This document shows, in pieces, positions 1-8,279 of a DNA stretch of 64,000 nucleotides; within the stretch, counting starts at the first letter, position 1; the number at the start of each line of letters is the position of its first letter. This stretch comes from Sulfitobacter sp. SK012 (GTDB taxonomy: Bacteria; Pseudomonadota; Alphaproteobacteria; Rhodobacterales; Rhodobacteraceae), in the NCBI RefSeq assembly GCF_003352085.1, contig NZ_CP025805.1:1-64000 (forward strand), read 5' to 3'. Below the pieces are notes generated by a model that ran no database searches, was not told the DNA's origin, and saw nothing but the letters and a program-made list of their open reading frames with translations. The position numbers were made by a program, and so were the translations under genes.

Positions 1-978
1 ATGGCCCGTAGAAACCTGTTCCAGCCCCCTCCCCCACCAAGTTCTGACAACTCAGCGGCCCCAGCCGGAGAGCAAAAGGCACGTTTTCCAAATACTGGCG
101 CAATGAGCGGCGTGAAATCCACATTGAAAGACGTCGCAAGCAATGCGGTGAGGGAAATCTCCGTTGATGTCATTGAGGAGAACGGCCCCAAGGACCGCCT
201 CTCTTTCACTGACGCCGATGTTGTAACGTTAGCTGAGAGCATTAGGGCCCACGGCCAACAAGTGCCGATAATGGTGCGCCCCATCGCGGACAAACCCGGA
301 CACTACAAAATCGTCTATGGTCGCCGTAGATTGCGAGCCTTGCGATCGCTCGGCATCCCCGCGAAGGCGCTTGTCAGGTCTCTTTCTGACGAAGAAGCTA
401 TTCTCGCCCAAGGGCAAGAGAACACCCAGCGTTTGGACCCCAGCTTCATTGAAAAAGCGCTGTTCGCAGCCGAGCTGTCCACAAGTGGCTACGAGCAGGC
501 CATCATTCTTGATGCCCTCGCAGTGGACAAACCAATGCTATCTCGCATGACCAAAGTCGCACGGTCCATTCCAAAGTCAATCATTGAGCAGATCGGTTCT
601 GCCCATGGCATTGGACGAAGACGCTGGGAAGAGCTCGCAGACCAATCGCAAAACGATATCGGTGATCTTGAACAGATCACCGCGACGCTTCAGCTTGATG
701 CCGCCAAGAGTTCCGAGGACCGTTTTGGCATGATCAGTGACGCCATCACTCAGGCGCTGAAATCCAAGTCAGCATGCAAACAAGCGCCCTACCCGCCTCT
801 TTCCATTAAACTTAGCGATGGGATGGCTTTGGCTGAGGTGAAAGAAACAGCTCGCGCTTTAACATTCAAGCTGTCGAAGTCCGAAGCCCCAGAATTTGCT
901 CAGTGGTTGCGTAACAACGCGGAAGCTGAGCTTACGCGTCTCTATGAGACGTGGCAGTCAGAGCAGAAATCTGACTGA
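1..978 (+). CDS. repB: RepB, ParB-family plasmid partition protein
   Basis: 325 residues. This is the centromere-binding partner of the ParA-type ATPase RepA in repABC replicons and should bind parS-like palindromes to segregate the plasmid. The ParB N-terminal nuclease-like domain is visible at about residues 50-145, with the box containing GRRRLRALRSLG near residue 107 and the NTQRLDPSFIEKALFA stretch near 139-154. A helix-turn-helix region follows at about 155-190. Proline-rich start, then a RepB-specific C-terminal part. The ATG lies exactly at base 1, so ribosome binding site and repA are outside the window. It is followed after 225 bases by repC in the same direction, the standard repABC order. 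The family call is firm; the compatibility group cannot be told by eye. Confidence 0.95.
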   Translation: MARRNLFQPPPPPSSDNSAAPAGEQKARFPNTGAMSGVKSTLKDVASNAVREISVDVIEENGPKDRLSFTDADVVTLAESIRAHGQQVPIMVRPIADKPGHYKIVYGRRRLRALRSLGIPAKALVRSLSDEEAILAQGQENTQRLDPSFIEKALFAAELSTSGYEQAIILDALAVDKPMLSRMTKVARSIPKSIIEQIGSAHGIGRRRWEELADQSQNDIGDLEQITATLQLDAAKSSEDRFGMISDAITQALKSKSACKQAPYPPLSIKLSDGMALAEVKETARALTFKLSKSEAPEFAQWLRNNAEAELTRLYETWQSEQKSD

Positions 979-1022
979 TACGATCGAGCAGCAACACTTA
1001 AAAAAGGAGCACGACCAACAGC

Positions 1023-1063
1023 CAAAAAAGAAAGAGCCCCCCAAGGTATTCCTAGGAGAGCCC
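1023..1063 (-). terminator. intrinsic terminator of the putative ctRNA
   Basis: Hairpin arms 1063-1051 and 1046-1034 with a four-base loop (1050-1047) pair through about 12 positions if G-U pairs are allowed. They are followed on the minus strand by a T-rich run (1033-1024). This fits the terminator/loop structure of repABC ctRNAs. Confidence 0.6.
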
Positions 1064-1078
1064 AATCTGTTCTTCGCA
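1023..1078 (-). ncRNA. putative antisense ctRNA of the repABC operon
   Basis: The 225-base gap between repB and repC is where repABC plasmids encode a counter-transcribed RNA of about 55-60 nt that represses repC and determines incompatibility. On the minus strand I see a promoter-like pair (TTGACT, 16-base spacer, TAAATC) at 1112-1085. About 55 bases further on there is a G/C-rich hairpin followed by a T-rich run. The predicted transcript therefore starts near 1078 and ends near 1023, the expected size. Start and end are inferred, not measured. Confidence 0.6.
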
Positions 1079-1084
1079 CTTTCA

Positions 1085-1112
1085 GATTTATCAGCTTCTC
1101 CGCGCCAGTCAA
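1085..1112 (-). promoter_or_regulatory. putative ctRNA promoter
   Basis: On the minus strand TTGACT (1112-1107) and TAAATC (1090-1085) are separated by 16 bases. This is a plausible sigma-70-type promoter pointing away from repC, towards the hairpin at 1034-1063. Confidence 0.5.
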
Positions 1113-1203
1113 CAACAACCGATTCGGTTGCGGGAGATTTGCGGCCTTTTTTCTAGTTTTCAGAGATATCGGTGCCTTTCACATAGGTTGTCGTGAAAAA
1201 AAC

Positions 1204-2298
1204 ATGGCATTTACACAAGCAACTGCACCCATTGGGCTGCGGACCAGTGAATTATTGTCCGCGGACAATTCCAATCCAGAACGCCACATCGTCGTAGCAA
1301 CCCTTCGAAACGCAGCCCCACGTCTCGGTCTTAGCGCATCAGTGATTTCGACCTTAGACGCGATGCTTTCGTGCCTCGCGCCAAAGCGCAACCACCACAC
1401 AGTGTTTGCATCGAACGCAACACTCACCTTCCGGCGCAACGGCATCTCAGACAGAACGATCAGACGTCATGCAGCTATATTGAAAGAGATCGGTCTGCTG
1501 GAGCGCCGTGACAGCCCAAACCGGAAGCGCTTCACTAAGCACAACAGCCTCGAGGGCACGGCTCTTAGGTTTGGCTTCGATCTTTCGCCACTCTTCGCCC
1601 GGTTACATGAAATTGCGGCGATGGCTGCAGAGGTCCTGAGGGAACAAGAGCAAATTGATTACATGCGCGCCAAAATCCGCGCAGCTGTCAATGCGAGCCT
1701 CGCAAACAACCCAAACGACAACACGGCCCTCAACATCTTCCGTATCCTTCGCCGTAAATTGTCGCTCCAAGAGTGCGAACAGATCCTCACAGACCTAGCC
1801 GTCACTGAAGTTGAAGCCGAGGCAACCGATGATCAAAATTCTAATTTGACGACAACTATGACCGCCAGTGACGGTCATTTTGTCCGGCACCATCATAAGT
1901 CAAATAAAGAACATATTGATAAAGAAAAGATTGCTCTAAAAAAAGAACCACCTCTAACAAGTTCTCATGCTCCGATCACAATCCCAGAATTGCTATCAGC
2001 GTGTCCAGAAGCAGCCGAATTTTCACTGAGAAAGATTGAGACAGTTCATGATGTCGTAGCCCATGCTCGAACGCTTGCACCGATGATAGGAATCACTAGC
2101 CAAAACTATGAAGCAGCTCACGAACGGCTTGGTGCTCTAAGAGCTGCAACTACAGTATGGGCGATTATGCAGTTCCATGACAAAATCAAAGCCGTTGGTG
2201 CATACTTTCGTTCAATCACTACTGGCTCAAAGAGTGAAGGCTTTAGTCCAGAGAAACTAATACGGCGTCTTGCTACCGCTCAGAACTATGCGACTTAA
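1204..2298 (+). CDS. repC: RepC replication initiator
   Basis: 364 residues, a little shorter than the roughly 400 usual for RepC. The initiator of repABC plasmids acts in cis; in studied replicons the origin lies inside the repC reading frame. The N-terminal half carries the RepC DNA-binding region, with a recognisable helix-turn-helix around residues 77-110 (SDRTIRRHAAILKEIGLLER). The middle (bases about 1880-1960) is conspicuously AT-rich, as expected for an internal oriV. The start ATG at 1204 follows a run of A residues without a strong Shine-Dalgarno, consistent with translation controlled by the upstream ctRNA region. A 16-bp palindrome lies in codons 17-22 and an 18-bp version 7 bases behind the stop codon. 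Confidence 0.93.
   Translation: MAFTQATAPIGLRTSELLSADNSNPERHIVVATLRNAAPRLGLSASVISTLDAMLSCLAPKRNHHTVFASNATLTFRRNGISDRTIRRHAAILKEIGLLERRDSPNRKRFTKHNSLEGTALRFGFDLSPLFARLHEIAAMAAEVLREQEQIDYMRAKIRAAVNASLANNPNDNTALNIFRILRRKLSLQECEQILTDLAVTEVEAEATDDQNSNLTTTMTASDGHFVRHHHKSNKEHIDKEKIALKKEPPLTSSHAPITIPELLSACPEAAEFSLRKIETVHDVVAHARTLAPMIGITSQNYEAAHERLGALRAATTVWAIMQFHDKIKAVGAYFRSITTGSKSEGFSPEKLIRRLATAQNYAT
1254..1269. promoter_or_regulatory. 16-bp palindrome, candidate parS/RepB site, copy 1
   Basis: ATTGTCCGCGGACAAT, a perfect palindrome inside the first codons of repC. The same 16 bases recur at 2306-2321. Perfect palindromes of this size in or next to repABC genes are known RepB-binding centromere sites in alphaproteobacteria. 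Confidence 0.7.
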
Positions 2299-2304
2299 AT
2301 CAAC

Positions 2305-2322
2305 AATTGTCCGCGGACAATT
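2305..2322. promoter_or_regulatory. 18-bp palindrome, candidate parS/RepB site, copy 2
   Basis: AATTGTCCGCGGACAATT, a perfect 18-bp palindrome starting 7 bases after the repC stop. It contains the same 16-bp core as the copy at 1254-1269. Its position directly behind repC is a common place for parS in repABC plasmids. Confidence 0.72.
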
Positions 2323-2386
2323 TTCTCCCAGCGGGACCGTTGAAGGACCTTCCATGGCCATACTCGGGCAGAGAAAGTCGCCGATA

Positions 2387-3433
2387 TCAGAGACCGGCAG
2401 CCTTCGTCAGGTTAACGCGAAACCGATCCCGCCGGCGTTGATACCGCCGCGTCATCTCTGCCGAAGCATGGCCAAGGTGCTTCTGAATGTAGCGTTCATC
2501 GACGTCAGCGCTCGAAGCCAGGCCCGCCCGCAAGCTGTGGCCGGAGAACTGGACAAGCCGTTCTTTCACGGGCAACTCGCTGCGAATGCCAGCGTCCAAC
2601 ACAGTTTGTTTAATCAGCCGCGCCACGTGTTTATCAGAGAGGCGCACATCAAGGGCGCGTTTGTTGTCACGACTGGTACGGCGGAACAGCGGGCCAAAGT
2701 CAATTTTAGCAAAGTGCAGCCAGTGCTCCAGCGCGTGCACTGGGCAGGTTTGATCCGAGGATCCACGGCCAATCTCGACCTCGCGCCAACCGGTTTTACC
2801 GCGCAGGAACAGCACCGCGCCGTCGTCCTCTATCTGCACCCAGCCGCCGCTGTCAGGAGTATCGTCTTTACCGTGGTCCAGGCTGACAATCTCGGAGCGC
2901 CGCAGACCACCGGCATATCCGATCAGCAGAATCGCGCGATCCCGCAAGCCGCGCAGATCGAAGGGCAGGGTGGCGACCATCGCGCAGATATCCTCCGCCA
3001 GGACCGCTTCTTTCTGAGCTGGTGGCCGGGCATGCTTACGCCGAATACCAGCGAGAACAGTCGCGATGTGCCGGTCCTTGCGATCAAGTGCAAAGCCGCG
3101 CTGCTGATAGTGCCAGGCAAGGCCAGACAGACGGCGCTCAATCGTCGATACCGAGAGGGCAGGGGCCTTGGTGTCGGGCGCTGCACAGTTCGCAATGTAG
3201 AGCCCGATCAGTTCCGGACTTGGAGGCAACGCGTCTGCCCCGCGTCTGCGACACCAACTCGTAAAGTGCGCCCAGTCTTTGGCATAAGCCTTGGTCGTGT
3301 TCTCAGCCGTCGCCTGACGTGCGTAGTCGCGGGCTGTATCTACGAGGCGGTCGAGAGAGCCCGATCCAGCGAGTGCTGCGGGCACGGCGACATGGTCGGG
3401 GACACCTATGCCCTCGTGTCGTTCTTGTTCCAT
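2387..3433 (-). CDS. tyrosine recombinase / phage-type integrase
   Basis: 348 residues. A SAM-like N-terminal core-binding domain (about 25-125) is followed by the catalytic domain. Visible catalytic-site motifs are the first Arg in GLRRSE, HSLRAG (His-x-x-Arg), HLGHAS, and the nucleophile region RRYQRRRDRF near the C-terminus, so the enzyme looks intact. It is transcribed away from tniA, and the two starts are about 100 bases apart with an inverted-repeat copy between them. Tn5053-type modules use a serine resolvase (TniR) to resolve cointegrates. Here a tyrosine recombinase sits in that neighbourhood and may do the equivalent job or integrate the unit. This functional link is inference. A 394-residue open frame on the other strand is a shadow. 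Confidence 0.9.
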   Translation of the reverse strand: MEQERHEGIGVPDHVAVPAALAGSGSLDRLVDTARDYARQATAENTTKAYAKDWAHFTSWCRRRGADALPPSPELIGLYIANCAAPDTKAPALSVSTIERRLSGLAWHYQQRGFALDRKDRHIATVLAGIRRKHARPPAQKEAVLAEDICAMVATLPFDLRGLRDRAILLIGYAGGLRRSEIVSLDHGKDDTPDSGGWVQIEDDGAVLFLRGKTGWREVEIGRGSSDQTCPVHALEHWLHFAKIDFGPLFRRTSRDNKRALDVRLSDKHVARLIKQTVLDAGIRSELPVKERLVQFSGHSLRAGLASSADVDERYIQKHLGHASAEMTRRYQRRRDRFRVNLTKAAGL

Positions 3434-3498
3434 TGCTGGACTCTAACCCATTGATTCGATTGCATTCATGTTTCTGTTTCATTCCCGGATTATAGTTT

Positions 3499-3514
3499 CA
3501 TTATCGGACATAAG
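3499..3514. repeat. left copy of a 16-bp inverted repeat flanking tniABQ
   Basis: CATTATCGGACATAAG, whose exact reverse complement lies at 7215-7230. Similarity extends a few more bases outwards (a GTTT(G)CA stretch). It lies between the recombinase and tniA starts, and is likely a transposon end, a recombinase site or a regulatory site. Confidence 0.75.
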
Positions 3515-3537
3515 ATACCTTTTTGTGGGTTTTGGCC

Positions 3538-5181
3538 ATGGTGGATCGTTCAGACATCAACGCCGTAGATGATGCGGCATGGGAACAGGCGATTGCGCGT
3601 GAGGGAGTGATCCGACGGCTGGCAAGCATGGCCAACCCTGATCGCCGCGAATTCCTCTCAGCCTGTCGGCAGCTTGGGCTGAAGCGATCTCGCCTTTATG
3701 ATCTGATCAAAGCCTACAAGGCGCGACCGATCACCAGTTCTCTTCTGACAGGCACGGCGGGGACCCAATCGGGCAGCCGGCGGCTGCCGGAAGTGATCGA
3801 GGGTGTGATTTCGGAGGCGATTGAGGATTTCTTCAAGTCCCGCCAGAAGCCGAGCATCAATGCGTTGCACAAGGAGGTGCGCAGGCGTTGTGTTCAACAG
3901 GGCTTACGCCCCCCGTGCTGGACCTCAATACGCGACCGTGTAGCGGCGAGAGACCCTGCCGAGTTGGTGGCGGCCCGCGAGGGGGCCAAGGTTGCCCGTA
4001 GCCGCTATCATCCTGTCCCCGGAACCTATCGGATCGAGCGGGCTTTCGAGGTCGTCCAGATCGATCACACTTTGGTGGATGTCATCGTTGTAGACCGTGC
4101 GCACCGCAAACCCTTGCAAAGGCCTTGGGTGACGCTGGCCATCGACGTTGCCAGCCGAATGGTTGCAGGGTTCTATCTGACTCTGGAACCGCCATCCGCC
4201 TTATCGGTTTCTTTGGCCGTCCAACATCTTGTGCAGCCCAAGCTGGATTGGCTGGACGGTTTGGGCATTGATGCAAGCTGGCCGACGGCAGGTCTACCTG
4301 AGACTATTCACGTTGATAACGCCAAGGAGTTCCGCTCAAAAGCAATGCGGCGCGGCGCTGAAGAGCATGGGATTTCCCTGCAGTACCGGCCCATCGGATC
4401 GCCACATTACGGCGGTCATGTCGAGCGGCTGATCGGAACCATGATGGGGGCGGCGCATCTGCTGCCCGGGTCGACCTTTAGCAATATCAAAGACCGGGGT
4501 GACTATAACTCTGTGGCGAATTCGGCGATGACGCTGGACGAGCTGGAGCAGTGGTTTGCGCTGGAAATCACCCGCTATCATGCTGAGCGGCATCGATCCC
4601 TTGGCATTCCGCCGGTTGCGGCCTGGCAGGAGGCCGTTCAGAGACGCGATACGGCCTTGCGACACCCCTATGATCCCGAAGGATTCCGGATCGACTTTCT
4701 GCCAGCTGTTGAGCGTATGGTGCGCCGCGATGGTATCCATCTCTTCGGGTTGAGATACTGGGACGATGTCCTGAGTATTTGGGCTGGCAGGCAGGGGCGA
4801 CAGTTGCGCGTGTCCTACGATCCGCGTGATCTATCTACAGTGTTTGTGCGGGGCCCGGATGGTCAGCGATACCCTGTGCGGTTTGCCGATCTGCGGCATC
4901 CCCCGATCACATTGGCAGAGCATCGCCGCGCACAGACCCTTCTGCGCGAGCGGGGTCGGTCGCTTGAGGATGAAAACCTCATTTTCGCAGTGATCGAAGA
5001 GCAAAGGGCCTTGGTTGATACAGCCTCAAGCAAGACGCGGGAAGCCAGACGATTTGCGGAACGGCGAGATCGGGCACTGGCTTGTGTTGAGACCGCTGCG
5101 ATCGAAGAAAATGATCCTAAATATGCAGAATCTGGTGACATCCTCGATGTGCCCACTTTCGAAGTGGAGGAGTGGTCGTGA
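3538..5181 (+). CDS. tniA: TniA-like DDE transposase (Mu/TnsB type)
   Basis: 547 residues from the ATG at 3538; a TTG at 3523 would add five. It belongs to the Mu A/TnsB/TniA group of DDE transposases that join transposon ends to target DNA with help from an AAA+ ATPase. An N-terminal helix-turn-helix region is followed by the integrase core with the catalytic triad visible as D176 (QIDHT), D260 (HVDNAKEF) and E296 (GHVERLIG). The D-E spacing of 35 residues is classic. A Mu-transposase C-terminal beta-barrel region follows (about 400-460). The stop overlaps the start of tniB, so the two are translationally coupled. Firm family call. Confidence 0.93.
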   Translation: MVDRSDINAVDDAAWEQAIAREGVIRRLASMANPDRREFLSACRQLGLKRSRLYDLIKAYKARPITSSLLTGTAGTQSGSRRLPEVIEGVISEAIEDFFKSRQKPSINALHKEVRRRCVQQGLRPPCWTSIRDRVAARDPAELVAAREGAKVARSRYHPVPGTYRIERAFEVVQIDHTLVDVIVVDRAHRKPLQRPWVTLAIDVASRMVAGFYLTLEPPSALSVSLAVQHLVQPKLDWLDGLGIDASWPTAGLPETIHVDNAKEFRSKAMRRGAEEHGISLQYRPIGSPHYGGHVERLIGTMMGAAHLLPGSTFSNIKDRGDYNSVANSAMTLDELEQWFALEITRYHAERHRSLGIPPVAAWQEAVQRRDTALRHPYDPEGFRIDFLPAVERMVRRDGIHLFGLRYWDDVLSIWAGRQGRQLRVSYDPRDLSTVFVRGPDGQRYPVRFADLRHPPITLAEHRRAQTLLRERGRSLEDENLIFAVIEEQRALVDTASSKTREARRFAERRDRALACVETAAIEENDPKYAESGDILDVPTFEVEEWS

Positions 5182-6113
5182 GCGGGGCAGGGGAGTTCGC
5201 GCATCTCGATCCGAACTATCGACGGTTCGCAGCCCTGCCGGATGCAGAGCGTATTGCCTGGATCAGGGCGGACCGCTGGATCGGCTTCGATCAGGCTGGA
5301 TTGGCTCTTGGACGTCTTGAAAACTTGCTGGTTTATCCGCAGCGCGACCGGATGCCCTGTCTGCTGATCTATGGCGATACCGGCATGGGCAAGACCAAGA
5401 TCGTGCGCAAATTCGAACGTGATCACCCGCCAAAGTTCTGTCAGGTCACCGGTGTTGATCATCGCCCTGTGGTGGTTGCACAAGTGCCGTCTGAGCCGAT
5501 TGAGCGGGATCTTTATCGCGAATTGCTGGCCAGCATGGGTGCGCCAGCAATAGCCGGTGGGACGGTGGCCCGCGAAAAAGATGTTTGCCGCTCTTTGCTG
5601 CGCACAGTCGGTGCGAAGATGATTATTCTCGACGAGGTGAACGGCATGTTGGCCGGTACGTTTCGCCAACAACGGATATTTCTCAACGCCATAAGGTTTC
5701 TGGCCAATGATTTGCGGATCCCGCTGGTCTGCGCCGGGACCGATCTTGCCCGTCAGGCGCTGTTGACAGATGCTCAATTGGCGGAGCGGTTCGAGGCCTT
5801 TCATCTGAAGCCTTGGAAGAACGATGCGGTCTTTGCCGGGCTTTTGAAAAGCCTCGGGCACATTCTGCCACTGCGTGAACCATCCGATCTGACCAGCGCC
5901 GCGACCAAGGCACGGATCCTTATGCTGACCTCCGGTGTGACGGCGCGCATATTTCGTTTGATCGAGACTGCGGCGGAGGCAGCCGTTCTCTCTGGCCAGG
6001 AAAGGCTTGATGTCGAAAGTTTTGGGGACAATTTAATCCTGCCGTTGGTGTCGATGACACAGACTGGTCGTCGCCAGCCCCGAAGAAACACGCAGTCTCG
6101 GGTGCCAGCATGA
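5172..6113 (+). CDS. tniB: TniB-like AAA+ transposition ATPase
   Basis: 313 residues using the GTG at 5172. A second GTG at 5178 would give a neat 4-base overlap with the tniA stop and may be the true start. It is an ATPase that delivers the transposase to target DNA, of the TniB/TnsC/MuB type. Walker A is GDTGMGKT near residue 70 and Walker B is MIILDEVN near residue 153. A sensor region follows (VCAGTD). The 3' end overlaps tniQ by 4 bases (ATGA). The tniA-tniB-tniQ order matches Tn5053/Tn402 and Tn7-like elements. Confidence 0.9.
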   Translation: MVVSGAGEFAHLDPNYRRFAALPDAERIAWIRADRWIGFDQAGLALGRLENLLVYPQRDRMPCLLIYGDTGMGKTKIVRKFERDHPPKFCQVTGVDHRPVVVAQVPSEPIERDLYRELLASMGAPAIAGGTVAREKDVCRSLLRTVGAKMIILDEVNGMLAGTFRQQRIFLNAIRFLANDLRIPLVCAGTDLARQALLTDAQLAERFEAFHLKPWKNDAVFAGLLKSLGHILPLREPSDLTSAATKARILMLTSGVTARIFRLIETAAEAAVLSGQERLDVESFGDNLILPLVSMTQTGRRQPRRNTQSRVPA

Positions 6114-7177
6114 CGGAAGTGATCCGGCTTCCCGTGGCACCTCGTCCATTCAGTGACGAATTGCTCTCGTCTTGGATGTCGCGTGTTGCAACGCGCTTTG
6201 GTTTAGAGGTACCTGATTTGATGGCGTATCTGGTGGGGCAGGGGGCTACCCTACCAGCGATGCGCCAGATTGATGACACAACGCCCGACCCTGAACTGCT
6301 GAAGGTTTGGGCGCGGGGCTGCAGGATCGATCCAGCGCGCCTTGAGCGCCTGTCATTGGACACGCGATATCACAACCGTTCGCGTGATTGGGTTTCGGCG
6401 AGGACAAGGGGCGGCGTATCCGTATGTTTGGCCTGCTTTGATGCGGATGTCGCGGCGGGGCGGGACAGCTATATTCGGGCCGGTTGGAGGCTGGTCGAGC
6501 GGGTTGTGTGCCCGGTTCACAAAGAGATGCTGCGGGACCGCTGCCTTGAATGCGGTGCCCACCTGCGGGTTTCGTTCAGATTGCGTATGGGTCTGCTTCG
6601 GGTGTTCTGTGCCAAATGCGAGTGTCTTCTCACAGGCAGGGGAGGGGCGCGGGCGGATCGTGTAGACACGGCATTTACAGAGGGCACTCTGACGTTTCAG
6701 CGGCAAGTCGAGCGGATCATCAATGGTGATGAGGGCCAGTTGGCTCTCTTGGAATCGACAATACGGACGCTTTGGGCACCGCTTGATCGGGCAGGTGCTG
6801 CACGTCCTGTCTTGGCGCTTTGGTTCGATGAACCGGGATGGAATTGTCCTTTTGAGGCCCGCGTCGCCGTAGGCGCGCCGGCCCCGCTCCAAGACCTTTC
6901 CGTTCGATGGCGTGCCTTGACGCTAGTTATCCTGAGCGATCTCTTTGGTGCAGCAATGGTTCCAATGGGGACAATGCCAGAGGCGGCCGCGCGGTTGTTC
7001 AGGCGTGCCGCGCCGATCCTGCGGCCACCCTACGGACGCGCGGAAGCAATCAGCAAGGGAAAGAACCCGATCGACATCGTCACAAGACGAGTCCAGAGAT
7101 TGAGCAAGAGCCCAGTCCACCGATGGAATGGAAACTTCGAGGGCGAGAGGGCTGATTCAGGGCGAGTCCGGCCATGA
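6110..7177 (+). CDS. tniQ: TniQ/TnsD-family target-selection protein
   Basis: 355 residues. TniQ-family proteins choose the target site for Tn7/Tn5053-like transposition. The N-terminus has the TniQ signature (PRPFSDELLSSWMSRVA). Zinc-binding pairs follow: C106-C109, C134 with H137, C145-C148 and C167-C170. The C-terminal half (about 180-355) is less conserved and would read the attachment site. The ATG overlaps the tniB stop. The protein is longer than the shortest TniQ proteins, and its target site cannot be told from this window. Confidence 0.88.
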   Translation: MTEVIRLPVAPRPFSDELLSSWMSRVATRFGLEVPDLMAYLVGQGATLPAMRQIDDTTPDPELLKVWARGCRIDPARLERLSLDTRYHNRSRDWVSARTRGGVSVCLACFDADVAAGRDSYIRAGWRLVERVVCPVHKEMLRDRCLECGAHLRVSFRLRMGLLRVFCAKCECLLTGRGGARADRVDTAFTEGTLTFQRQVERIINGDEGQLALLESTIRTLWAPLDRAGAARPVLALWFDEPGWNCPFEARVAVGAPAPLQDLSVRWRALTLVILSDLFGAAMVPMGTMPEAAARLFRRAAPILRPPYGRAEAISKGKNPIDIVTRRVQRLSKSPVHRWNGNFEGERADSGRVRP

Positions 7178-7215
7178 AACTAAAACGACACTGACATGAC
7201 GCTGAGCGTATTAAC

Positions 7216-7248
7216 TTATGTCCGATAATGCAAACTTATTGGACATAA
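7216..7248. repeat. 13-7-13 bp dyad containing the right inverted-repeat copy
   Basis: Arm TTATGTCCGATAA (7216-7228), a seven-base spacer (7229-7235), and arm TTATTGGACATAA (7236-7248). The arms are inverted repeats with 12 of 13 positions matching. The left arm is part of the 16-bp sequence that is inverted at 3499-3514. The geometry resembles a tyrosine-recombinase core site. It could also be a paired transposase binding site or an operator for the DUF1403 gene that starts 75 bases further on. Confidence 0.6.
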
Positions 7249-7322
7249 AGAAGAGTTGTATGGTGGGGCGGTTTGTATAATCTATGGTGGATAAAAGCGC
7301 CGTGTCGGTTTAAGCTATCAGC

Positions 7323-8279
7323 ATGAAGCGAGCTGCCGAACCAGTCCTGAGCGATCCACAGAACATACAGATGCTTTCCCGCTGGATCACCCTCCCAAGG
7401 GAAGAAACCCCTGAAACTGTTGCGTTTTTATCGGGTGCTGCACTGGCCACGCTAGATGTGGTGTTACGCGACCCAAACGGCACATTGCCCGGGGCCTTGC
7501 TGCGGGATCGGTTGGCGTTGGACGCGGCGGTTGCTTGTCTAAATTTGGAAGGTCGCAATGAAACAACCTTAGATATCCGTGACGCCGTGTGTTTAGCGCG
7601 GCCAGAGCGACTGGGGCGGGCAGGGGACGCGTTGGGACCAGCCGGCGAGATGTTTGTGGCCTGGCGCAGGTTGGCGCGGGTGAACTTGGCCACCGGTGGG
7701 TGGAAAGACCGTATTCGAAAGGTGTTGCCTGCCGCGGTGGCTGAAGCGATGTCAGAATTTGGCGTACCTGCGGGAACGCCGGTTGCACAGGCAAGCCAGA
7801 TTCTGTCGCACATGCTGCGACAATTTCCACGCGAGGAAGCGGCGGCATTGATGTTGGCGGATCTTACGCTGGCCCGCGCAGTTGGGTGGGATCGGCCTGT
7901 GCCGCTGTTAGCGACCCATATGGCCCGTAGGGATATCCGTGCGATTGCGGATGGGGAGGACGATGTGTTGCCTCGTGTTAATCGCGCCATTCTTGCGGCC
8001 TGCGATGGGGTGATCCGTAAAGCGGCGGATTTGGATCGCCGCGCCGCCAAGTTGCGGATGATAGCGCCGAAACTTCGGGCGAAAGGATCGGACGAAGCAC
8101 TGTCCTTGTTCCTGAGCCATGACGCGGTGTCGCCATCGGGGATGTTGTCGCCGATGATCAAAGGCACGTCTTTTGCGATGACCGACCGTGCAGCGCGCCG
8201 GTTGTGTGATCGGCTGGTGGAGCTGGGTGTTGTACGTGAACTCACCGGGCGCGCGACGTTCCGGTTGTACGGGGTGTGA
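7323..8279 (+). CDS. DUF1403 family protein
   Basis: 318 residues, resembling the DUF1403 family of alphaproteobacterial plasmids and islands; function unknown. Mostly helical, Ala/Arg-rich, no signal peptide or membrane segment. A conserved-looking stretch runs around FLSGAALATLDVVLRDP (about 35-55), and the C-terminal third has a possible winged-helix character (AARRLCDRLVELGVVRELTG). Start ATG at 7323. It overlaps the following scpB-like gene by 4 bases (ATGA across 8276-8279), so the two products are probably made together. Placed directly behind tniABQ, it may be cargo or an accessory of the transposition unit. Confidence 0.75.
   Translation: MKRAAEPVLSDPQNIQMLSRWITLPREETPETVAFLSGAALATLDVVLRDPNGTLPGALLRDRLALDAAVACLNLEGRNETTLDIRDAVCLARPERLGRAGDALGPAGEMFVAWRRLARVNLATGGWKDRIRKVLPAAVAEAMSEFGVPAGTPVAQASQILSHMLRQFPREEAAALMLADLTLARAVGWDRPVPLLATHMARRDIRAIADGEDDVLPRVNRAILAACDGVIRKAADLDRRAAKLRMIAPKLRAKGSDEALSLFLSHDAVSPSGMLSPMIKGTSFAMTDRAARRLCDRLVELGVVRELTGRATFRLYGV

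Noticed and set aside
2270..3454. 394-codon open frame on the plus strand
   Set aside because: It is antisense to a tyrosine recombinase with all motifs and has no recognisable protein pattern.
4863..5861. 332-codon open frame on the minus strand
   Set aside because: Antisense to the end of tniA and most of tniB; composition is that of a shadow frame.
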